Source of the DNA: an uncultured Mobiluncus sp.
Lineage (GTDB): Bacteria; Actinomycetota; Actinomycetes; Actinomycetales; Actinomycetaceae
Length of the DNA stretch: 64,000 bases
Direction: 5' to 3'
NCBI RefSeq assembly: GCF_902488535.1
Contig: NZ_CABTWO010000003.1
Coordinates: forward strand, 62,001 to 126,000
Part shown: positions 8,973 to 17,219 of the stretch, piece by piece
Numbering within the stretch: the first letter of the stretch is position 1
How the letters are laid out: the number at the start of each line of letters is the position of its first letter
Program-made: the position numbers and the translations under genes
The notes under the pieces: generated by a model
The model's input: only the letters and a program-made list of their open reading frames with translations
Told to the model about the DNA's origin: nothing
The model's database searches: none

Positions 8973-9962
8973 CTACTTATTCTTCTTTTTCTTCTTTTTC
9001 TTTTTCTTCTTCTTGTCGTCCTCGCAGTCCTCAGCACTCTCGGCAGCCGGTGACGCCGCGTCAGCCGGTGCGGGATCCAACGTCACAAACGGAATCTCCC
9101 CCGCTTTGGCGCGCCCCACCACTTCTGCGGCATGATTAGGCACCGAACGAACCGTCTCAAACGACGTGCGCACATACCCGCTCGACGGCGGACGATCGGG
9201 CAAGGTAATGGGGGCAGTATCGCTGGGCAGATCCGTATAGGGAATAGTAGACAGGAAGTGGGCAATCATATTGAGCCGCGCGGCCTTCTTGGAGTCCGAG
9301 GACACCTGATACCACGGGCATTCCGTCGTGTCGGTATGCACCAGCATCTCGTCTTTTGCTCGTGAATAGTCCTCCCACCGGGTGATGGACTCCAAGTCCA
9401 TGGGCGAGAGCTTCCATTGGCGCAAGGGATCGTGCAAACGCCGGGAAAACCGCTCGTACTGCACTTTGTCGGACACCGAGAACCAGTATTTGCGCAGCAT
9501 GATGCCGTCCTCGACCAGCATTCGTTCAAAAGTCGGGCACTGCTGCATGAACTTTTGCACCTGAATCGGGGTGGCGAACCCCATGACTTTCTCGACCCCG
9601 GCACGGTTGTACCAAGAGCGGTCAAAAATCACGATTTCTCCCGCGGCAGGCAAGTGGGAGATGTAGCGCTGGAAATACCACTGGGTTTTTTCGCGTTCCG
9701 TAGGGGTGGGCAGCGCCACGACCCGGGCGACACGCGGCGAGAGATACTCGGTCAGCCGTTTGATGGTGCCGCCTTTGCCGGCGGCGTCCCGGCCTTCAAA
9801 GATGATTACAATCCGGGCGCCGGTTTGCTTCACCCACCGTTGCAGTTTCGCCAGCTCGGTTTGTAGCCGATACAGCTCGGTTTCATAGATTTTGTTGGGG
9901 ACTTTGAGGGGTGGTTCCGGTCTGTACTTCGACAGTTTTTCCGGGTTACCGTGGTCTTGCAT
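8973..9962 (-). CDS. ppk2: polyphosphate kinase 2 (PPK2) with poly-lysine tail
   Basis: A 329-residue PPK2-family enzyme, which uses polyphosphate to phosphorylate nucleotides (or the reverse). Walker A is EGRDAAGKGG, the Walker B/lid region FDRSWYNRAGVE, and the core WYFQRYISHLP and MLRKYWFSVS motifs are present. The ATG at 9962 has AAAGGAG seven bases upstream; an open extension of 17 codons lacks such a site. The last about 30 residues are acidic and then almost all lysine, encoded by a run of AAG/AAA that is prone to slippage. The core is typical class I PPK2. The tail may bind polyphosphate or nucleic acid, which is inference. Confidence 0.92.
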   Translation of the reverse strand: MQDHGNPEKLSKYRPEPPLKVPNKIYETELYRLQTELAKLQRWVKQTGARIVIIFEGRDAAGKGGTIKRLTEYLSPRVARVVALPTPTEREKTQWYFQRYISHLPAAGEIVIFDRSWYNRAGVEKVMGFATPIQVQKFMQQCPTFERMLVEDGIMLRKYWFSVSDKVQYERFSRRLHDPLRQWKLSPMDLESITRWEDYSRAKDEMLVHTDTTECPWYQVSSDSKKAARLNMIAHFLSTIPYTDLPSDTAPITLPDRPPSSGYVRTSFETVRSVPNHAAEVVGRAKAGEIPFVTLDPAPADAASPAAESAEDCEDDKKKKKKKKKKKNK

Positions 9963-10083
9963 GGCGACGCTCCTTTGCTCCGCTAACGTCTTGAAAAGAC
10001 ATACTTCCAGCATAGACGCAATTTTTGCGGCTGGGCCGGAATTATCGGGGTGGAAAATCTGATTTTTTTCGATACACTATAAG

Positions 10084-10110
10084 AAATATCTCGATGTCGA
10101 GACATAATTT
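10084..10110. promoter_or_regulatory. palindromic operator-like site upstream of sucCD
   Basis: TCTCGA-TG-TCGAGA (10089-10102) forms a 14-bp palindrome with AT-rich imperfect arms, about 25 bases before the sucC start and just after a TACACTATAA -10-like stretch. A near-identical site precedes icd at 19.19 kb. The position suggests repression of sucCD. The symmetry resembles MarR-type operators; TamR of Streptomyces, which controls TCA genes, is a possible analogue. Confidence 0.5.
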
Positions 10111-10129
10111 CTAGAATGAAAGGAACAGC

Positions 10130-11290
10130 GTGGACCTCTACGAGTACCAGGCGCGTGACCTGTTTGATAAGCATGGAGTCCCGGTTTTGCCGGGCAAAGT
10201 CGCAAGCACTGTGGAGGAGGCCAAGGCTGCTTTCACCGCCTTGGGTACTCCGGTGGCAGTGGTAAAAGCCCAGGTTAAGACCGGTGGCCGCGGTAAGGCG
10301 GGTGGCGTTAAGCTGGCTCGCAGCGCGGAGGAAGCCGAAGCTAACGCCCAGGCAATTTTGGGTATGGACATTAAAGGCCACACTGTTTACCGTGTGATGG
10401 TGGCGGCCGGAGCCGACATCGACCGAGAGTTCTATTTCTCGATTCTGCTCGACCGCGCGAACCGCCAGAACCTGGCGATGTGCTCGGTCGAAGGCGGCAT
10501 GGAAATCGAGCAGCTCGCCAAAGAAAAGCCCGAAGCGCTGGCGAAGGTGCCGATTCCCGCCTCCGGCATGGACGCGGCCGTGGCGCGCCAGATTGCCGAT
10601 GAAGCCGGATTCGACCCGGAAACCGCCGCGAAGGTCGCTCCGGTTTTCCTGAAACTGTGGGAGGTCTACACCGGTGAGGACGCCACCCTGGTGGAAGTAA
10701 ACCCGCTGGTGGCAACCAAGCAGGGCGACATCATCGCCCTAGACGGCAAGATGACCCTCGACGATAACGCCCGCTACCGTCACCCCGAGCACAACGAACT
10801 GGTCGACCACAAGGCGGCTGACGAGCGCGAGCTCAAGGCTCAGGAGGCCGGGTTGAACTACGTGCGCCTGGAAGGCCAGGTCGGCATTATCGGTAACGGC
10901 GCCGGTTTGGTTATGTCCACCCTGGACGTGGTGGCCTACGCCGGGGAAAAGTACGGTACTAAGCCCGCGAACTTCCTGGACATCGGCGGGGGCGCCTCGG
11001 CCGAGGTCATGGCGAAAGGTCTGGATGTGATTCTGACCGACCCGCAGGTCAAGTCCTGTTTCGTCAATGTTTTCGGCGGTATCACGGCGTGCGACGAGGT
11101 CGCGAACGGCATCATCGGCGCGCTCCAGATTCTGGGCGACCAGGCGACGAAACCCCTGGTGGTGCGCCTGGACGGCAACAAGGTCGAGGAGGGGCGCGCG
11201 ATTCTGAAAGCCGCCAACCACCCCTTGGTCACCATGATGGAAACGATGGACGAAGCCGCCGACAAGGCCGCTGAACTGGCCGCGAAGTAA
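10130..11290 (+). CDS. sucC: succinyl-CoA synthetase beta subunit
   Basis: A 386-residue ADP/GDP-forming succinyl-CoA ligase beta chain of normal length. It has an N-terminal ATP-grasp domain (MDLYEYQARDLFDKHGVPV, AQVKTGGRGKAGGV, EVNPLV) and a C-terminal CoA-ligase domain with GNGAGLVMSTLD, FLDIGGGA and FGGI. It makes ATP or GTP from succinyl-CoA in the TCA cycle together with SucD. The start is GTG, with GAAAGGA upstream. It forms a two-gene operon with sucD, 15 bases downstream. A palindrome shared with icd overlaps the leader and suggests TCA-specific control. Confidence 0.97.
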   Translation: MDLYEYQARDLFDKHGVPVLPGKVASTVEEAKAAFTALGTPVAVVKAQVKTGGRGKAGGVKLARSAEEAEANAQAILGMDIKGHTVYRVMVAAGADIDREFYFSILLDRANRQNLAMCSVEGGMEIEQLAKEKPEALAKVPIPASGMDAAVARQIADEAGFDPETAAKVAPVFLKLWEVYTGEDATLVEVNPLVATKQGDIIALDGKMTLDDNARYRHPEHNELVDHKAADERELKAQEAGLNYVRLEGQVGIIGNGAGLVMSTLDVVAYAGEKYGTKPANFLDIGGGASAEVMAKGLDVILTDPQVKSCFVNVFGGITACDEVANGIIGALQILGDQATKPLVVRLDGNKVEEGRAILKAANHPLVTMMETMDEAADKAAELAAK

Positions 11291-11305
11291 AGGAGAAGCA
11301 CCACA

Positions 11306-12229
11306 ATGTCGATTTTTCTTGATGAGAACTCCAAAGTAATTGTCCAGGGCATGACCGGTTCGGAAGGCCGCAAGCACACGACCCGGATGCTCGCCTACGG
11401 CACCAAAGTTGTCGCCGGCACGAACCCGAAAAAGGCCGGAACCACCGTCGAATTCGACGTCGTCCCCTACGGCCCGCTGGCTGATTCGGTCCAGGGCGGC
11501 ACCGTCAGCGTCCCGGTGTACGGCACGGTTGCCGACGCCAAGGCCGCGACCGGCGCGAACACTTCGGTCATCTTTGTGCCCCCGGCAGGTGCGAAAGGCG
11601 CCATCATCGAAGCCGTGGATGCCGGCATGGAGCTGGTGGTGGTCATCACCGAGCACATTCCCGTCCAGGACACGAACGCCGCTTTCGCCTACGCGAAGTC
11701 CCACGGCGTGCGCATGATTGGCCCGAACTGCCCCGGCATCATCAGCCCCGGCAAGTCTAACGTCGGCATCACCCCCGGCGACATCACCCCGCGCGGCAAG
11801 CTCGGCTTGGTGTCCAAGTCCGGCACGCTGACCTACCAGATGATGTACGAACTGCGCGACTTGGGCTTCACCACCTGCATCGGTATCGGCGGGGACCCGA
11901 TTATCGGCACGACCCACATAGACGCCCTCGAGGCTTTCGAAAAGGATCCCGAAACCGAACTGATCGTAATGATCGGTGAAATCGGCGGGGACGCTGAGGA
12001 ACGTGCGGCCGCCTACATCAAAGAACACGTCACCAAGCCCGTGGTGGGCTACGTGGCGGGCTTCACCGCTCCCGAAGGCAAGACCATGGGCCACGCGGGC
12101 GCTATCGTCTCCGGTTCTTCCGGGACTGCGGCGGCCAAGAAAGAAGCCCTCGAAGCTGTCGGGGTGCGCGTCGGCAAGACGCCGAGCGAAACCGCGCGCA
12201 TCGCTCGCGAAATCATGCAGAGCAAATAG
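11306..12229 (+). CDS. sucD: succinyl-CoA synthetase alpha subunit
   Basis: A 307-residue alpha chain. The N-terminal CoA-binding Rossmann domain starts VIVQGMTGSEG. The C-terminal domain carries the phosphohistidine loop MGHAGAIVSGSSGTA and the conserved GPNCPGIISP. It forms the active ligase with SucC. The ATG follows AAAGGAGAAG at good spacing. A rho-independent-type hairpin downstream closes the operon. Confidence 0.97.
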   Translation: MSIFLDENSKVIVQGMTGSEGRKHTTRMLAYGTKVVAGTNPKKAGTTVEFDVVPYGPLADSVQGGTVSVPVYGTVADAKAATGANTSVIFVPPAGAKGAIIEAVDAGMELVVVITEHIPVQDTNAAFAYAKSHGVRMIGPNCPGIISPGKSNVGITPGDITPRGKLGLVSKSGTLTYQMMYELRDLGFTTCIGIGGDPIIGTTHIDALEAFEKDPETELIVMIGEIGGDAEERAAAYIKEHVTKPVVGYVAGFTAPEGKTMGHAGAIVSGSSGTAAAKKEALEAVGVRVGKTPSETARIAREIMQSK

Positions 12230-12250
12230 TTTTTGCCCTAGCTTTTGAGA

Positions 12251-12290
12251 GGGACGCGGTCGGAACTGAGGTTTCGGCCGCGCCCTTTTT
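12251..12290 (+). terminator. rho-independent terminator after sucD
   Basis: A GC-rich stem (GGGACGCGGTCGG with CGGCCGCGCCC, one bulge) is followed directly by TTTTT, 22 bases after the sucD stop. Confidence 0.7.
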
Positions 12291-12329
12291 GCCTGTTCAC
12301 AAGGCGTTGCGGCGGGTTTCGCCGTCGCA

Positions 12330-12573
12330 CCAGGTCGCGGGGGTCGTTTACGGCGGGATTCACAAGGGCGGTGTGCCGGGTCGCTCTGGCTCTGTTTTCG
12401 GTGTGGGCAGGGGTGGGGTCGTTGCTAATTGGGGATTAAATCGGGGTTGGTGGTTATATAGGCCAGCTATGCCGATTTAATCGCGAATTTCGATCGCTTA
12501 CCCCGGAACCTTGTTGTTCCGTCGGCGGTGCGCCAGGTCGCGGGGGTCGTTTACGGCGGGATTCACAAGGGCG
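12330..12573. repeat. 41-bp direct repeat pair in the sucD-DUF6350 gap
   Basis: Identical 41-bp copies lie at 12330-12370 and 12533-12573, in the same orientation and 203 bp apart. Each begins CCAGGTCGCGGGGGTCG and ends GATTCACAAGGGCG. A shorter related piece (TTCACAAGGCGTTGCGGCGGG) begins at about 12296. The 444-bp gap 12230-12673 holds no convincing gene; besides these repeats it contains the sucD terminator and, near 12624, a TATACT -10-like box for the next gene. The repeats may be an intergenic repeat family or a regulatory duplication. Confidence 0.7.
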
Positions 12574-12673
12574 TTGCGCCGGCTCACTTCGGCGCGGCAA
12601 GTCCGCGCGGTTCTGAGGGTTTCCTATACTTAGGTTGGATGAGGCGCGGCTCACTGCGCCAGGGAGGAGAGTT

Positions 12674-14104
12674 ATGGACGCACGGTCTAACCGTCCTGGT
12701 CAGCGTCCCCCAACTCGCCCGGGGAGGCGCCAGCGCCGCGTCACCACCGCTCCTGACGGCCAATCCCTGCCGACCGAACTCAGCCAGGAACGCTCCGGTT
12801 CGCCCGCCGGTTCTACCGGCACCGGTGCCGCAGGACTGAGCGCGACGAAACGTTTTCGCCGCCCCGATTTTCGCTCTGTTTTCCGCTCCGCATTGCGCTC
12901 CGTTTTCCACAAACCTACCCGCGCCGAACTGTTCCCTGCTGGAACCTGGCGTTCTCTGTGGCTGGGGTTCCAGACTTGGGCGATTAGCTGGGCGGTGCTG
13001 GTACTGTTGGCAATCGCGGTGTGGACGCCCACTGCCGCCACGCCCTCGGAAAAAGGCACGAAGTGGAGCGATGCCCTGATGGTGGGCAACGCTATTTTTG
13101 CCGCTGCATTCCGCGCCGAGTTTTCCAGCGAAACGATGCGTTTTTCCCTCACGCCGTGGGGGCTCACCCTGCTGATTGGGCTGATGCTGGCAGCGAGTCT
13201 GCGGGTGGCGAAACCGGCAAATGCCCCGGCTTTGGCTTGGGGACTGTTGGCGTTTCTCATTCCGACCTGGGTGTGCCTGGGTTTTGCCGCGGTTTCCCTG
13301 GTGGTGTGGCGCGCGTTCATTTTTTCGCTTTTTTTCGCGGCGATAGTGTTCTTTGTCGTAGCCAGACATCTGACCTGGTGGAATGTGACCGCGTTTTTCC
13401 CCGAGGGCGAGCCGTGGCCGTGGCTAAGCCTGGCGGGTCGCTGCCTGCGCGTGCTAGCTGGGGGAGGCGCGGCGCTATCCGCGGTTTTCCTGCTCGCGGG
13501 CTTGATTACCGGCTGGGAGCAAATGCGCACCATCTGGACCGGACTGAAACCTGACGCGCTCGGTTCCGTAGCGATGTTCCTGGCCATCCTCGCTTACCTG
13601 CCGACCCTGCTGGTGTGGGGTATCGCGTGGATAACCGGTCCGGGCCTCAGCTTGGGTCAGGGAACAGTGTTTTCTCCCGGCCAGGTCATCGGGGGCGACT
13701 TGCCGCCGGTGCCGGTGTTGGCGTGTCTACCGGACGCCCCGGTAGGGTGGTGGCCCCTGATTTTTCCGGTGGCACTAGCAATTGGCTTGGGCCTCTACCT
13801 CGGCGGACGTCACCAGCTCGGACTGGCTGACACCGCGTTGTCCCTCGCCCTGTTCCTGGCGGGACTGTTGGTGGGCGGGCTGCTCATCGTGTGGTTTGTC
13901 AGCGGTTCACTAGGGCCGGGCCGCCTGGTGAACGTGGGTCCCACCGGCTCGACCCTCTATGCGGGAGTGCTGGCCTGGGGCGTGCCTTTCGTGGTGACCG
14001 CCCTGCTGAACCACCCGCAGATGCGCGCCGCCACCCGGCGTTTCGCGGTGCGGGTCTCGGGCAAAAATCCGGAGGCTCTTCCCACTGCTAGAATCGACTT
14101 ATGA
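12674..14104 (+). CDS. DUF6350 multi-pass membrane protein
   Basis: A 476-residue protein. A basic, Ser/Pro/Arg-rich cytoplasmic N-terminus (about 1-85) is followed by about nine or ten hydrophobic helices. This matches the actinobacterial DUF6350 family usually found just upstream of purN. The ATG at 12674 has GGAGGAG six bases upstream; an in-frame TTG 13 codons earlier lacks a site. The stop overlaps the purN start as ATGA, giving translational coupling. The family's biochemical function is unknown, and linkage to purine genes is the only clue. Confidence 0.8.
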   Translation: MDARSNRPGQRPPTRPGRRQRRVTTAPDGQSLPTELSQERSGSPAGSTGTGAAGLSATKRFRRPDFRSVFRSALRSVFHKPTRAELFPAGTWRSLWLGFQTWAISWAVLVLLAIAVWTPTAATPSEKGTKWSDALMVGNAIFAAAFRAEFSSETMRFSLTPWGLTLLIGLMLAASLRVAKPANAPALAWGLLAFLIPTWVCLGFAAVSLVVWRAFIFSLFFAAIVFFVVARHLTWWNVTAFFPEGEPWPWLSLAGRCLRVLAGGGAALSAVFLLAGLITGWEQMRTIWTGLKPDALGSVAMFLAILAYLPTLLVWGIAWITGPGLSLGQGTVFSPGQVIGGDLPPVPVLACLPDAPVGWWPLIFPVALAIGLGLYLGGRHQLGLADTALSLALFLAGLLVGGLLIVWFVSGSLGPGRLVNVGPTGSTLYAGVLAWGVPFVVTALLNHPQMRAATRRFAVRVSGKNPEALPTARIDL

Positions 14105-14745
14105 CGAAGCGAGTCTTAAAGCTGCCCGGAGACCGTCCCTCCCGCCTGGTGGTGCTGATTTCCGGGGACGGTTCTAATCTGCAAGCACTCTCTGAAGCGA
14201 CCGCGAACACCGCTTACGGTGCGGAAATAGTCGGGGTTGTTTCCGACCGGGAGACTGCCGGGGGACTGCAGTGGGCGCAGTCACAAGGGATTCCTACCGC
14301 AGCGGTTTGTCTGGGAGACTTTCCCGACCGGGAGGCCTGGGACAGTGCGCTGACGGCAGCGGTACAGTCCTGGGAACCGGATTTAGTTGTCAGCGCCGGG
14401 TTTCTGAAAATTTTGGGTCCGAAATTCTTGGCGCAATGGCCCTCTCACATCGTCAACACCCACAATTCGCTGCTGCCCTCTTTCGTGGGTATTCACGGGC
14501 CGCGCGATGCCCTGCGCGCCGGGGTGAAACTCGCGGGGGCCACGCTGTTCATAGTTGATCCCGGCATGGACACCGGCCCGATTCTGGCCCAGGTGGCGGT
14601 TCCCGTCCACGACGATGACGACCTGGAAACCTTGACCGAGAGAATCAAAGTCGCCGAACGCGCCCAGCTGGTCGACAGCGTGGGCCGGATGGTAGCGCAC
14701 GGCTGGTGGATTGACGAAGTTCGTGCCGGTTTTGAAAGCGACTAG
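14101..14745 (+). CDS. purN: phosphoribosylglycinamide formyltransferase
   Basis: A 214-residue enzyme that transfers a formyl group from 10-formyl-THF to GAR in step 3 of purine synthesis. The P-loop-like LISGDGSNLQAL and the catalytic Asn/His/Asp set (NTHNSLLPSF, GIHGP, DPGMDTGPILAQ) are intact. The start overlaps the DUF6350 stop by four bases. purH follows after 114 bases with its own ribosome site, so the purine genes form one functional block. Confidence 0.96.
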   Translation: MTKRVLKLPGDRPSRLVVLISGDGSNLQALSEATANTAYGAEIVGVVSDRETAGGLQWAQSQGIPTAAVCLGDFPDREAWDSALTAAVQSWEPDLVVSAGFLKILGPKFLAQWPSHIVNTHNSLLPSFVGIHGPRDALRAGVKLAGATLFIVDPGMDTGPILAQVAVPVHDDDDLETLTERIKVAERAQLVDSVGRMVAHGWWIDEVRAGFESD

Positions 14746-14859
14746 GATTGAACCGTGGGTTTCTTTTTGCGCAACCGCGGTCGCGGCCCCGAAAGACACC
14801 CGAATAACTGTTGATCTTTAGACAAAAGCAATAACCCCAACTAAGGAAGGCAATACAAG

Positions 14860-16716
14860 GTGGCGGAAACGACAAATCGTAATCAGGAAACTCAGATTCC
14901 CATCAAGCGCGCGCTGGTCAGCGTGTGGGATAAAACCGGGCTGGAAGAGCTGGCAGCGGCTTTGGTCGAGGCCGGGGTGCAAATCATTTCCACCGGCTCC
15001 ACCGCGAAAAAGATTGCGGCCGCGGGCTTTCCCGTCACCCCGGTAGAAGACGTGACGGGCTTTCCCGAATGCTTGGAGGGACGGGTCAAAACCCTGCACC
15101 CGCACATTCACGCCGGTATCCTCGCGGATCGGCGTAAACCTGACCACGTCAAGCAGCTGCAGGAACTGCAGGTCGAGCCCATCGACCTGGTGGTGTGCAA
15201 CCTCTACCCGTTCGAGGACACGGTAGCCAGCGGCGCCGACTTCGACGCCTGCGTGGAACAGATTGACATCGGCGGGCCCTCCATGGTGCGCGCCGCGGCA
15301 AAGAACCACCCCTCGGTCGCGGTGGTCACCGCGCCTTTCATGTACCCCCATGTCATCGAGGCGGTCCAAAATGGCGGTTTTGACCTGCGGGAACGCCGAA
15401 TTTTGGCGTCTCAGGCTTTCGCGCATACCGCTGAATATGACGCGGCCATCGCCACCTGGTTCGATGATCAGATTACCCACTTTGCAATGCAGGCTATCGG
15501 GGCGGAACTCGACCCGGACGCCACCGGGGATAACGGCGCGGACGCACTGCCCGAATGGGTCGAGATGTCGGGGGACCGGGACACTTCCTTACGTTACGGG
15601 GAAAACCCGCATCAGGCCGCAGCCTTGTACATCGACATGGATGCGCTGGCGGCAAAGGTGGCCGAAGGCGGGCCGGATTCTGATTGTATGTGCCCCGAAT
15701 GCGCTCCCCACCCGGATTTGGCTGACGTGGCGCTGTGCGACAGTATCGGCGCTGATGAGACTATCGTGCCAGCTCCCGGTATCGCTAACGCGATTCAGCT
15801 GCACGGCAAGGAAATGTCGTTCAACAACTACACGGACGGGGACGCGGCGATTCGCGCGGCTTATGACCACGCGGAGCCTTGCGTGGCGATTATCAAACAT
15901 GCTAACCCCTGCGGCATCGCAGTAGCCGCTGACGTCGCCACTGCCCACCGCAAAGCTCACGCCTGCGACCCGGTTAGTGCTTTCGGTGGGGTCATCGCGG
16001 TGAACCGTCCGGTGACGGTGGAGCTGGCGAAACAGATTGCCCCGATTTTCACCGAGGTGGTGCTGGCTCCGTCTTATGAGCCGGGAGCTGTGAGCGCCTT
16101 GGCGGCGAAAAAGAACGTGCGGGTGCTTAAGGTCACTCCTCCCGATCGGGGAGCCTTGGAAATCCGCCAAATCAGCGGGGGCTACCTGGCCCAGCAGCGT
16201 GACGACGTGGCCGAGTCGGGCGACCGGCCCAGCGGTTGGACCAAGGTGTGCGGTCCTGATGTTGACGAGGCGACCTTGCACGACCTGGAGTTTGCTTGGC
16301 AAACTATCCGCGCCACGAAGTCTAACGCCATTCTCTTGGCGCATGACGGGGCGACGGTCGGCATCGGCATGGGCCAGGTCAACCGGGTCGATTCTTGCAA
16401 GCTGGCGGTGGAACGCGCCAATACCCTGGGTGGACGCGAAACCGGAGACGCGGCCGCGAGCGCTCAAAGCGACGTCGCCGGGGGCGCACGAGCCGACGAC
16501 TTAGCGGTGGCAGCTCCTCCCGAGCGGGCGCGCGGCGCGGTCGCGGCGTCCGACGCGTTCTTCCCGTTCGCGGACGGCCCGCAAATCCTCATCGACGCGG
16601 GCGTGAAAGCTATCGTCCAGCCCGGCGGTTCTATCCGTGACCAGGAAACTATTGATGTCTGTGAAAAGGCCGGGGTCACGATGTTCACCACCGGGGTGCG
16701 TCACTTCTTCCACTAG
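14860..16716 (+). CDS. purH: bifunctional AICAR transformylase / IMP cyclohydrolase with insertions
   Basis: A 618-residue protein, about 90-100 longer than most bacterial PurH. The N-terminal MGS-like IMP cyclohydrolase domain shows ALVSVWDKTGLEELA and ISTGSTAKKI. The transformylase domain shows LRYGENPHQAAALY, KHANPCGIA and SDAFFPFADGP. It catalyses the last two steps to IMP. Two additions stand out: residues about 262-308 carry a cysteine cluster (Cys276, 278 and 281, CMCPEC), and about 525-553 form an Ala-rich, charged loop. The start is GTG after AAGGAAGG. The catalytic motifs are intact, so it should be active; the insertions are probably surface elaborations, the first possibly metal-binding. 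Confidence 0.95.
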   Translation: MAETTNRNQETQIPIKRALVSVWDKTGLEELAAALVEAGVQIISTGSTAKKIAAAGFPVTPVEDVTGFPECLEGRVKTLHPHIHAGILADRRKPDHVKQLQELQVEPIDLVVCNLYPFEDTVASGADFDACVEQIDIGGPSMVRAAAKNHPSVAVVTAPFMYPHVIEAVQNGGFDLRERRILASQAFAHTAEYDAAIATWFDDQITHFAMQAIGAELDPDATGDNGADALPEWVEMSGDRDTSLRYGENPHQAAALYIDMDALAAKVAEGGPDSDCMCPECAPHPDLADVALCDSIGADETIVPAPGIANAIQLHGKEMSFNNYTDGDAAIRAAYDHAEPCVAIIKHANPCGIAVAADVATAHRKAHACDPVSAFGGVIAVNRPVTVELAKQIAPIFTEVVLAPSYEPGAVSALAAKKNVRVLKVTPPDRGALEIRQISGGYLAQQRDDVAESGDRPSGWTKVCGPDVDEATLHDLEFAWQTIRATKSNAILLAHDGATVGIGMGQVNRVDSCKLAVERANTLGGRETGDAAASAQSDVAGGARADDLAVAAPPERARGAVAASDAFFPFADGPQILIDAGVKAIVQPGGSIRDQETIDVCEKAGVTMFTTGVRHFFH

Positions 16717-16805
16717 AGGCGTTTGGCGCGGCTGGTGATCCGGGGATTGCCGGTCACGCCGCCCCGTATAACCGTAACCGACCCGCAAACCGTCGAGGGA
16801 TTCTT

Positions 16806-17168
16806 TTGAACACCCCAAACCCGTCGCAAACCCCTGAACCCGACACGCCGGACTGGCAGTCGCTGGATTCTGTGACGCCTGACCAGCCCACGGTGGTGCC
16901 CAACACGGCTCCGCATCCTTTCGATGCCCCCAGCCGCGCCCAAGTGTTGCTGCTGGTGGTGGCGGTGTCGGTCCTGCTGGCGCTGTCTGTCATCGGATGG
17001 TGGCAAGCGGCGGTCTGGGGTTTAGTCGTAGTGCTGTTGGCGCTGGCGGGGTTTCGCCTGACTAACCGCCACGCCTGGACTCGGGCGCGCGGAACGGTCT
17101 TTGACGTGACTGTCCTGGTCGTGGCGGCGGTGGGGATTGCCCTGGTGATGCTGGTATTGCCGGAGTGA
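16806..17168 (+). CDS. DUF3017 small membrane protein
   Basis: A 120-residue protein with a Pro/Thr-rich N-terminus (1-45) and three hydrophobic helices (about 48-67, 69-83 and 97-118) around FRLTNRHAWTRARG. This matches the actinobacterial DUF3017 family, which is usually next to purH or folD as here. The start is a TTG 89 bases after purH. It lies in the inner membrane and its function is unknown. Confidence 0.72.
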   Translation: MNTPNPSQTPEPDTPDWQSLDSVTPDQPTVVPNTAPHPFDAPSRAQVLLLVVAVSVLLALSVIGWWQAAVWGLVVVLLALAGFRLTNRHAWTRARGTVFDVTVLVVAAVGIALVMLVLPE

Positions 17169-17219
17169 ACTGCGATAACTCGGCAGTGGGAAAATTCAGA
17201 AAGTTGGTAAGCTAACCCT

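Noticed and set aside
10739..12094. Long minus-strand frame opposite sucCD (451 aa)
   Set aside because: It is a shadow of two well-supported genes, with composition biased to His/Gly/Val as in antisense frames.
12330..12573. CRISPR array
   Set aside because: Only two 41-bp repeats 162-203 bp apart, with no regular spacers and no cas genes.
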